DNA from: Heterodera schachtii
Lineage: Eukaryota; Nematoda; Chromadorea; Rhabditida; Heteroderidae
Direction of reading: 5' to 3'
DNA length: 64,000 nucleotides
Assembly: GCA_023374025.1 (NCBI GenBank)
Contig: SIJG01000013.1
Span: 1,186,602-1,250,601 of the forward strand
The notes below the pieces were generated by a model. The model ran no database searches. It had not been told where the DNA came from and saw nothing but the letters and a program-made list of their open reading frames with translations. A program made the translations under genes and the position numbers. Below are positions 54,569 through 64,000 of this stretch, piece after piece. How positions within the stretch are numbered: position 1 is the stretch's first letter; each line of letters starts with the position of its first letter.

Positions 54569-55049
54569 CAGGGCAGAAAAAAATATGCACGAAAAGTGGT
54601 CAAAATATGCGCATAAATACAAATAAAGTCGTGAAATCATGCACCAAATATGCACAAAAAAAAACATGGAAATTAGGGGTGCAAACTAATTAAAAATTTT
54701 ATTCCCCTAAATTTTATCGATTGTTTTTGCAATCGCAAATCAAAAATTTCTCAAGATTTTCGGCAGTGAAGCTCACTTTGACCCACTCGCGCACTAATTC
54801 ATAATAAAAATTTTTCCTAATACATATTCAAGTCGCAAAATATTTGATGTAAAATGGCAAAATATACAAAAATCAGAAAATATGTACAAAAAATGGCAAA
54901 ATATGCATGAAATATGCAGAAAAACCCAAAATATGCAAAAATATGCAAATAAAATTCCCGATTTTTATAAGCAAAAAGTGTTTTTCCTACTATTTATAGC
55001 ATGGAGAAGCCAGGAAAAAATAAGCATTTTCATATTTTTTGCAGCCCTG
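54569..55049. mobile_element. hAT-type MITE, 481 bp (element D)
   Basis: The ends CAGGGCAGAAAAAAATATGC and, at right, CATATTTTTTGCAGCCCTG are imperfect inverted repeats. Perfect TTCATTAC duplications lie at 54561-54568 and 55050-55057. The interior has AAATATGCA repeats and the GGAGAAGCCAGGAAAAAATA block. It resembles element A most closely. Only 46 bp separate it from the element at 55096. Confidence 0.85.
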
Positions 55050-55095
55050 TTCATTACTCTATAAAAAATTAAAGAACGAATGTCGTGATGCCGAT

Positions 55096-55989
55096 CAGGG
55101 CTGGGCGAAGCTCGGCTTTGCACTCGAAGCCGAAGCCGAAGGCGAAGCCCAATTTTTATTCGAAGCCGAAGTCCGAAGCTCGAAGCCCAAAAAACCCGAA
55201 GTTTTCGAAGCCGAAGTTTTTTCAAAATTTTTTTTAATTCTAAAAAATTTTTTCATCACAAAATTTCGGTTAAATATCAAATAGACCAACCAACAACCCC
55301 TTTCGATAAAAAATATAATGAATTTTTTTAACAATGTATTTTGTAAATTTTTATAATTCTTAGAATACTCACGGTTTTTGAGTCAATTTAAAAAATAAAG
55401 GGAATTTTGGAACTCCGGCGGTGCCGATAGGCGCCGCCGGAAAATTTTTTTTTTAATTTTCGTGCAATTTGTTAACAGATTTACACAAAAAATGACCAAA
55501 TTTTGCGACTTTGAGCTACTTTTTTTAAAAATAAAATAGAGGATTTTTAGGGTCCGGCAGTGCAGATTGGCGCCGCAGGTGAAAATTTGAAATTTTAGTG
55601 ACAGATTTAGTTCAAAAATGAAAAGATTTTGCGATTTTAATTGTTAAATTTATATTAAATTTCCGTCGAAAAAAAAGGAATACTTTTAAATACTTGGTTG
55701 GGAACTGATCCAAAGGAAACGTAATGAAAAGAGCCAAGAGCAATACCACTCGACCATACGTGTGAACAAGAAGAAAAAAACAAAAAATTAATAAATATAT
55801 ATTAATTTAAATTTATCAAAAGCCCATCACTAAGGGTGCATTTTCACATTGAAAACTCAATCTTTAGGGGGTGTATTTTTCCCGAAATTTCGGGTAAAAT
55901 AGCCGAAGCCGAAGCACGAAGTTCGAAGCTCAAAAAACCCGAAGTTTTCGAAGTTTTCGAAGCCGAAGCCGAAGTTTCGCCCAGCCCTG
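55096..55989. mobile_element. hAT-type non-autonomous element, 894 bp (element E)
   Basis: Inverted ends CAGGGCTGGGCGAA / TTCGCCCAGCCCTG are bounded by perfect 8-bp duplications ATGCCGAT (55088-55095 and 55990-55997). The subterminal regions are GAAGCCGAAG repeats in the same sense at both ends. The interior carries two tandem units of about 138 bp, each with the GC-rich hairpin (55415-55440 and, degenerate, 55554-55579). No transposase. Long ORFs on both strands are translations of the GAAGCC repeats. Confidence 0.9.
55415..55440. repeat. GC-rich hairpin, GATA loop, second copy
   Basis: CCGGCGGTGCC, GATA, GGCGCCGCCGG. Compared with 2171-2196, a T-A pair has become a C-G pair in the stem while the loop and the G-T wobble are unchanged. 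Confidence 0.75.
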
Positions 55990-56310
55990 ATGCCGATGCT
56001 CGAATTCTGCGTCTCAAGCATGTTGTCAATGCTTGAAGTTGTTAATATTTACATGCATAAACAATGTTGACTTTATTTGAGTAAATAAAAGCAAAAAAAA
56101 AAGTAAATTTGTTCATATTCGGGTTCGGGATTCGGAAAAGGTCAAAATGTATGTTCGGCACACATCCGACCAATTTCAGTCCTAAACAGGCACTCACGCG
56201 AAAACGTACCCCACGCGAAAACGGCCTGGCCCGTTATTATGTGATCCATATTTTAAATTTTTTGCCCATAATTTGATCCATATTTTGGTGGTTTTTGTTG
56301 TAATTTTGCA

Positions 56311-56340
56311 TTTTCTGTCTATATAATCCGCTTCTGCCCA
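56311..56340 (+). promoter_or_regulatory. TATA-like element in family 5' flank
   Basis: CTGTCTATATAATCCGCTTC, about 550 bp before the solitary family start at 56868. Same string as at 37871 and, inverted, 27892. Confidence 0.45.
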
Positions 56341-56564
56341 AATCATTTCTTTTTGTTTTTGAAAAATTATTATTTTTTTTTCCTCATCCGCGAAGTTGGC
56401 AAATTTTTAATTTTGATATTATGTAATTCAAATTATTATGAAAATCATTAATATAATCATATTTATTTGTCTAAAAAAATCTTTCCTATTAGATCAAATT
56501 AAGAAGCAGTAATTACATTAAAATGAAAGCATTTGTAAACAAGAATATTATTTAAATAATTAAT

Positions 56565-57514
56565 TTCTACTCTACTCTTGTCATTGAAATTGCAAAGAAA
56601 ATAGGGAATAACAAAAATATTTTTGATCAATAGGGATAAAAATGTTTATTTAATCGTGAAATTAGTTTATTTTTATTTCATTATAATTTATTTAAAATAT
56701 TTTTATTTCATTATAATTTATTTAAAATTATTTATTATATAATTAGTGAGAAAATTTATTAATTATATATGTATTTGCCATGAAAAATATTCTCTCATAT
56801 TAAAATAATAAATTCATTTTTTGATGTTTTAAATTTAATTTGTTTTAGAAATATCTCATCTTTAAAATGAATAGGGATAAAAATGTTTATTTAATCATCG
56901 AATTATTTTATTTTTTTATTAAATATAATCTTCTTAAAATTATTATTCTAAAAAAATATTTAATTATTATGTATTTGCCATGAATAATTAGAGTCAAATG
57001 AAATAATAAATTAATTTTTAGCAATTGCCCTTTCACTCATTTTTGGATTTTCTTTTTTTATTGCAATGAAAGTAGGGAATAAAAAGAGAATATCCAAAAA
57101 TGTTAAAATTAATATGACAATCACTATCCTAATAATCTCTTAAGAAAAATAATCAAATTTATTTGTATGAAAAAAATATTAATAAGCATAATTAATCAAA
57201 TTATTTTGCACGATTTTTTCATAATGTCACTAAGTTAATCCGATTTTTTTCTCTATTACTTGCCGATTTGACATTAGAACATTTAAAAAAATAATAATAT
57301 TACGCATTTGTAAATAAAAATTTTGTCATCAAAATTGCAATGAAAGTAGGGAAAAACAAATAATTTTTTATTTAAATAATAATCTTCATTCTTAAAAATA
57401 TTTATTCCGAAAATATATATGTATTTGCCATGAAAATTTTCTGTCAAATTAAATAATAAATTCATTCTTAAATGTTTTAAATTTATTGTTTTTAGAAATA
57501 TTTCCATCTTAGAA
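56565..57514 (+). repeat. Two successive family 5' flanks, the first without a gene
   Basis: The first flank runs to a proper TTTAGAAATATCTCATCTTTAAAATGA (ATG near 56868). It then jumps, directly after the start codon, into the middle of another flank (ATAGGGATAAAAATGTTTAT). The second flank includes a tiny minus-strand HTH3 scrap (57030-57066) and leads to copy H20. So one copy lost its whole coding region, exactly from the ATG on. Confidence 0.65.
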
Positions 57515-58194
57515 ATGAAATTATTTCAAATATTTTCTTTAATTTTATTTTTGACCTTCTTAATAAAAGTCAAATATGTTGAACCAAACAAAGAAAAGCT
57601 GCAACAAAAAACATTTGAAGAAATATTTGGAGAAAAATGGGAAGAAAAAGAAGAAGAAAAATTGAAAGAAAAAAGAGAAATAATTGGAAAATTCAACAAA
57701 ATAAAAGAAAAAATAAAGGGAAAAGGAAAGAAATATTCAAGAAACGAATGGAAGAAAATTGAACGAAAAAATTGGGGACAAATCGAACAACAATTTATAA
57801 ATGGATTAAAGAATTGGGGCTTAACCAAAAGAAATGCTATAAATCAACAACTGATGAAGAAAAAATTGAAATTGTACAAAAATTTATTGAAATGACAAAT
57901 GAATATAAACAAAAAAGAAAATATTCGAAAAAAGAATGGAACCAAAATTATGACGAAATTTGTAAGAAAATTGGAGTTAGCAAAACCACAATTATAAAAT
58001 GGAAGAAACAATTTGCAATTAGCAAGAAAAGAATAACGGAAAAAGAAAAAATGAAAAAAATGAAAATTTATTGGCAAATAAAAAAAGAAAATCCAAAAAT
58101 GAGTGATCAGAAAATTGCTAAAATTGTGAACACTTCAAACCAGAATATTTATAATTGGAAGAAACAATTTGGGGAAGAAATGTTTGAGAATTGA
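57515..58194 (+). pseudogene. Secreted triple-HTH gene with a 10-base deletion (copy H20)
   Basis: The ATG at 57515 opens M-K-L-F-Q-I-F-S-L-I-L-F-L-T-F-L-I-K-V-K-Y-V-E and F-E-E-I-F-G-E-K-W. In HTH1 about ten bases are missing between E-R-K and K-L-G-T-N (a CGAAAAA repeat lies at both sides in other copies), shifting the frame. HTH1 end, HTH2 and HTH3 are open from 57772 to 58194 and end E-E-M-F-E-N. Everything else is complete. The sister of H9, it keeps the intact signal peptide. Its 3' flank is interrupted by the satellite. Confidence 0.8.
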
Positions 58195-58311
58195 AAACGG
58201 ATGATTTTAATTTTTCATACCCATTTAATACATTAACAAACAAATTTCTTGATAAAAACAATCAAAAGATATTATTTGAACAAAAAATCACAACAAATGT
58301 TCGAAAAAGCC

Positions 58312-61300
58312 TGGCGTAATTCCAGGATCTGCTAAGGCTCCACCACACCAATTTTTAAATCAGCTATAATTATGCAATGATTATGTTCAGCTCTGTTTCA
58401 TCGCATTACTTATCACAAAACGACCTCCTAATGTTTATATTGACTTCTGACCTGGGCTCTTTATAGGATTATGCAATTAAATAATGTCGCGGAGAAAAAG
58501 GTGCTGCAGAAATATAACTTTAAAAATTAAAATAACATTGTTCAACCGGAAAAATCATAAAATGATGAATTTTGACGAAGGTTTTACAATTGGTGGGAAA
58601 CATTTCTTGTAAGCCGTTTCTGATGCCATTTTCTAATGAATTAAAGATCCTTTTCCGTCAGATTACACAATAAGGACTGCTTCCTTTCGTTGTCTTCATT
58701 GGTGGCGTAATTCCAGGATCTGCTTAGGCTCCACCACACCAATTTTTAAATCAGCTATAATTATGCAATGATTATGTTCAGCTCTGTTTCATCGCATTAC
58801 TTATCACAAAACGACCTCCTAATGTTTATATTGACTTCTGACCTGGGCTCTTTATAGGATTATGCAATTAAATAATGTCGCGGAGAAAAAGGTGCTGCAG
58901 AAATATAACTTTAAAAATTAAAATAACATTGTTCAACCGGAAAAATCAAAAAATGATGAATTTTGACGAAGGTTTACAATTGGTGGGAAACATTTCTTGT
59001 AAGCCGTTTCTGATGCCATTTTCTAATGAATTAAAGATCCTTTTCCGTCAGATTACACAATAAGGACTGCTTCCTTTCGTTGTCTTCATTGGTGGCGTAA
59101 TTCCAGGATCTGCTAAGGCTCCACCACACCAATTTTTAAATCAGCTATAATTATGCAATGATTATGTTCAGCTCTGTTTCATCGCATTACTTATCACAAA
59201 ACGACCTCCTAATGTTTATATTGACTTCTGACCTGGGCTCTTTATAGGATTATGCAATTAAATAATGTCGCGGAGAAAAAGGTGCTGCAGAAATATAACT
59301 TTAAAAATTAAAATAACATTGTTCAACCGGAAAAATCAAAAAATGATGAATTTTGACGAAGGTTTACAATTGGTGGGAAACATTTCTTGTAAGCCGTTTC
59401 TGATGCCATTTTCTAATGAATTAAAGATCCTTTTCCGTCAGATTACACAATAAGGACTGCTTCCTTTCGTTGTCTTCATTGGTGGCGTAATTCCAGGATC
59501 TGCTAAGGCTCCACCACACCAATTTTTAAATCAGCTATAATTATGCAATGATTATGTTCAGCTCTGTTTCATCGCATTACTTATCACAAAACGACCTCCT
59601 AATGTTTATATTGACTTCTGACCTGGGCTCTTTATAGGATTATGCAATTAAATAATGTCGCGGAGAAAAAGGTGCTGCAGAAATATAACTTTAAAAATTA
59701 AAATAACATTGTTCAACCGGAAAAATCAAAAAATGATGAATTTTGACGAAGGTTTTACAATTGGTGGGAAACATTTCTTGTAAGCCGTTTCTGATGCCAT
59801 TTTCTAATGAATTAAAGATCCTTTTCCGTCAGATTACACAATAAGGACTGCTTCCTTTCGTTGTCTTCATTGGTGGCGTAATTCCAGGATCTGCTAAGGC
59901 TCCACCACACCAATTTTTAAATCAGCTATAATTATGCAATGATTATGTTCAGCTCTGTTTCATCGCATTACTTATCACAAAACGACCTCCTAATGTTTAT
60001 ATTGACTTCTGACCTGGGCTCTTTATAGGATTATGCAATTAAATAATGTCGCGGAGAAAAAGGTGCTGCAGAAATATAACTTTAAAAATTAAAATAACAT
60101 TGTTCAACCGGAAAAATCAAAAAATGATGAATTTTGACGAAGGTTTTACAATTGGTGGGAAACATTTCTTGTAAGCCGTTTCTGATGCCATTTTCTAATG
60201 AATTAAAGATCCTTTTCCGTCAGATTACACAATAAGGACTGCTTCCTTTCGTTGTCTTCATTGGTGGCGTAATTCCAGGATCTGCTAAGGCTCCACCACA
60301 CCAATTTTTAAATCAGCTATAATTATGCAATGATTATGTTCAGCTCTGTTTCATCGCATTACTTATCACAAAACGACCTCCTAATGTTTATATTGACTTC
60401 TGACCTGGGCTCTTTATAGGATTATGCAATTAAATAATGTCGCGGAGAAAAAGGTGCTGCAGAAATATAACTTTAAAAATTAAAATAACATTGTTCAACC
60501 GGAAAAATCAAAAAATGATGAATTTTGACGAAGGTTTTACAATTGGTGGGAAACATTTCTTGTAAGCCGTTTCTGATGCCATTTTCTAATGAATTAAAGA
60601 TCCTTTTCCGTCAGATTACACAATAAGGACTGCTTCCTTTCGTTGTCTTCATTGGTGGCGTAATTCCAGGATCTGCTAAGGCTCCACCACACCAATTTTT
60701 AAATCAGCTATAATTATGCAATGATTATGTTCAGCTCTGTTTCATCGCATTACTTATCACAAAACGACCTCCTAATGTTTATATTGACTTCTGACCTGGG
60801 CTCTTTATAGGATTATGCAATTAAATAATGTCGCGGAGAAAAAGGTGCTGCAGAAATATAACTTTAAAAATTAAAATAACATTGTTCAACCGGAAAAATC
60901 AAAAAATGATGAATTTTGACGAAGGTTTTACAATTGGTGGGAAACATTTCTTGTAAGCCGTTTCTGATGCCATTTTCTAATGAATTAAAGATCCTTTTCC
61001 GTCAGATTACACAATAAGGACTGCTTCCTTTCGTTGTCTTCATTGGTGGCGTAATTCCAGGATCTGCTAAGGCTCCACCACACCAATTTTTAAATCAGCT
61101 ATAATTATGCAATGATTATGTTCAGCTCTGTTTCATCGCATTACTTATCACAAAACGACCTCCTAATGTTTATATTGACTTCTGACCTGGGCTCTTTATA
61201 GGATTATGCAATTAAATAATGTCGCGGAGAAAAAGGTGCTGCAGAAATATAACTTTAAAAATTAAAATAACATTGTTCAACCGGAAAAATCAAAAAATGA

Positions 61301-64000
61301 TGAATTTTGACGAAGGTTTTACAATTGGTGGGAAACATTTCTTGTAAGCCGTTTCTGATGCCATTTTCTAATGAATTAAAGATCCTTTTCCGTCAGATTA
61401 CACAATAAGGACTGCTTCCTTTCGTTGTCTTCATTGGTGGCGTAATTCCAGGATCTGCTAAGGCTCCACCACACCAATTTTTAAATCAGCTATAATTATG
61501 CAATGATTATGTTCAGCTCTGTTTCATCGCATTACTTATCACAAAACGACCTCCTAATGTTTATATTGACTTCTGACCTGGGCTCTTTATAGGATTATGC
61601 AATTAAATAATGTCGCGGAGAAAAAGGTGCTGCAGAAATATAACTTTAAAAATTAAAATAACATTGTTCAACCGGAAAAATCAAAAAATGATGAATTTTG
61701 ACGAAGGTTTTACAATTGGTGGGAAACATTTCTTGTAAGCCGTTTCTGATGCCATTTTCTAATGAATTAAAGATCCTTTTCCGTCAGATTACACAATAAG
61801 GACTGCTTCCTTTCGTTGTCTTCATTGGTGGCGTAATTCCAGGATCTGCTAAGGCTCCACCACACCAATTTTTAAATCAGCTATAATTATGCAATGATTA
61901 TGTTCAGCTCTGTTTCATCGCATTACTTATCACAAAACGACCTCCTAATGTTTATATTGACTTCTGACCTGGGCTCTTTATAGGATTATGCAATTAAATA
62001 ATGTCGCGGAGAAAAAGGTGCTGCAGAAATATAACTTTAAAAATTAAAATAACATTGTTCAACCGGAAAAATCAAAAAATGATGAATTTTGACGAAGGTT
62101 TTACAATTGGTGGGAAACATTTCTTGTAAGCCGTTTCTGATGCCATTTTCTAATGAATTAAAGATCCTTTTCCGTCAGATTACACAATAAGGACTGCTTC
62201 CTTTCGTTGTCTTCATTGGTGGCGTAATTCCAGGATCTGCTAAGGCTCCACCACACCAATTTTTAAATCAGCTATAATTATGCAATGATTATGTTCAGCT
62301 CTGTTTCATCGCATTACTTATCACAAAACTACCTCCTAATGTTTATATTGACTTCTGACCTGGGCTCTTTATAGGATTATGCAATTAAATAATGTCGCGG
62401 AGAAAAAGGTGCTGCAGAAATATAACTTTAAAAATTAAAATAACATTGTTAAACCGGGAAAATCAAAAAATGATGAATTTTGACGAAGGTTTTACAATTG
62501 GTGGGAAACATTTCTTGTAAGCCGTTTCTGATGCCATTTTCTAATGAATTAAAGATCCTTTTCCGTCAGATTACACAATAAGGACTGCTTCCTTTCGTTG
62601 TCTTCATTGGTGGCGTAATTCCAGGATCTGCTAAGGCTCCACCACACCAATTTTTAAATCAGCTATAATTATGCAATGATTATGTTCAGCTCTGTTTCAT
62701 CGCATTACTTATCACAAAACGACCTCCTAATGTTTATATTGACTTCTGACCTGGGCTCTTTATAGGATTATGCAATTAAATAATGTCGCGGAGAAAAAGG
62801 TGCTGCAGAAATATAACTTTAAAAATTAAAATAACATTGTTCAACCGGAAAAATCAAAAAATGATGAATTTTGACGAAGGTTTTACAATTGGTGGGAAAC
62901 ATTTCTTGTAAGCCGTTTCTGATGCCATTTTCTAATGAATTAAAGATCCTTTTCCGTCAGATTACACAATAAGGACTGCTTCCTTTCGTTGTCTTCATTG
63001 GTGGCGTAATTCCAGGATCTGCTAAGGCTCCACCACACCAATTTTTAAATCAGCTATAATTATGCAATGATTATGTTCAGCTCTGTTTCATCGCATTACT
63101 TATCACAAAACGACCTCCTAATGTTTATATTGACTTCTGACCTGGGCTCTTTATAGGATTATGCAATTAAATAATGTCGCGGAGAAAAAGGTGCTGCAGA
63201 AATATAACTTTAAAAATTAAAATAACATTGTTAAACCGGGAAAATCAAAAAATGATGAATTTTGACGAAGGTTTTACAATTGGTGGGAAACATTTCTTGT
63301 AAGCCGTTTCTGATGCCATTTTCTAATGAATTAAAGATCCTTTTCCGTCAGATTACACAATAAGGACTGCTTCCTTTCGTTGTCTTCATTGGTGGCGTAA
63401 TTCCAGGATCTGCTAAGGCTCCACCACACCAATTTTTAAATCAGCTATAATTATGCAATGATTATGTTCAGCTCTGTTTCATCGCATTACTTATCACAAA
63501 ACGACCTCCTAATGTTTATATTGACTTCTGACCTGGGCTCTTTATAGGATTATGCAATTAAATAATGTCGCGGAGAAAAAGGTGCTGCAGAAATATAACT
63601 TTAAAAATTAAAATAACATTGTTAAACCGGGAAAATCAAAAAATGATGAATTTTGACGAAGGTTTTACAATTGGTGGGAAACATTTCTTGTAAGCCGTTT
63701 CTGATGCCATTTTCTAATGAATTAAAGATCCTTTTCCGTCAGATTACACAATAAGGACTGCTTCCTTTCGTTGTCTTCATTGGTGGCGTAATTCCAGGAT
63801 CTGCTAAGGCTCCACCACACCAATTTTTAAATCAGCTATAATTATGCAATGATTATGTTCAGCTCTGTTTCATCGCATTACTTATCACAAAACGACCTCC
63901 TAATGTTTATATTGACTTCTGACCTGGGCTCTTTATAGGATTATGCAATTAAATAATGTCGCGGAGAAAAAGGTGCTGCAGAAATATAACTTTAAAAATT
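58312..64000. repeat. Satellite array, 390/391-bp unit, at least 14 copies, runs off the window
   Basis: Units start TGGCGTAATTCCAGGATCTG at 58312, 58703, 59093 and so on. They are almost identical. Variants: GGTTTACAA versus GGTTTTACAA (the former only in the second and third units), CAACCGGA versus AAACCGGG (the latter in units near 62447, 63228 and 63618), and single changes such as GCTTAGGC near 58728. A 62-codon ORF (M-S-R-R-K-R-C-C ...) is open only in the units with GGTTTACAA, so it is probably chance. No RNA polymerase III boxes, tRNA or snRNA features were recognised. The left junction lies inside the 3' flank of copy H20. Confidence 0.95.

Noticed and set aside
55039..56036. ORFs rich in E-A-E or L-R-L-R
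   Set aside because: They come from GAAGCC/GAAGCT repeats inside hAT-type element E and exist on both strands.
58875..59453. 62-residue M-S-R-R-K-R-C-C ORF in the satellite
   Set aside because: Open in only two of the units; one extra T closes it in the others, so no sign of selection on the frame.

Overview
The window is nuclear DNA of a nematode. It is very AT-rich, and its single-copy genes are nematode-type: a spliced tyramine-receptor (SER-2-like) GPCR and a serpentine chemoreceptor. The strong A/T bias, the many genes for small, lysine-rich proteins with signal peptides, and the density of small DNA transposons suggest a plant-parasitic nematode such as Meloidogyne. That assignment is inference; no rRNA or other marker is present to prove it.

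Layout. 0-5 kb: broken and intact members of a gene family described below, a Helitron helicase relic and a hAT-type MITE. 5.7-15.1 kb, minus strand: the chemoreceptor (five exons), then the SER-2-like receptor (eight exons), with a 1.6 kb minisatellite and a tRNA-like sequence in one intron of the latter. 15-22 kb: gene-poor AT-rich sequence with a small GC-rich island and a MITE. 22-58 kb: a field of about 20 copies of the gene family, mixed with MITEs, foldback elements, minisatellites, a JmjN/JmjC gene with very short introns (30.7-32.1 kb) and two unrecognised ORF regions. 58.3 kb to the window end: a homogeneous satellite of about 390 bp per unit, at least 14 units.

The most interesting component is the family, called here 'secreted triple-HTH'. 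Each full copy encodes about 227-231 residues: a hydrophobic signal peptide, a conserved Q-Q-K-x-F-D-E-I-F-G-E-K-W block, a lysine/glutamate-rich helix, then three successive helix-turn-helix-like repeats that each end in a W-x-K-x-F/Y type motif. Two copies are open throughout (4102-4794 and 26587-27270). Three more are one small indel from intact (45090, 52107, 57515), and the rest are pseudogenes or fragments. Copies share long 5' flanks with a TATA-like element about 550-680 bp upstream of the ATG, a semi-palindromic CTACTC...GTAGG block and a TTTTTAG acceptor just before the ATG, and they fall into three classes of 3' flank. I do not recognise a named family. A secreted protein with tandem DNA-binding-like repeats could act in host nuclei or could derive from a transposase; the sequence alone cannot decide.

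Several apparent lesions are one-base changes in short runs, including one in the otherwise well-conserved SER-2-like gene. Assembly error should therefore be excluded before every broken copy is called a true pseudogene.
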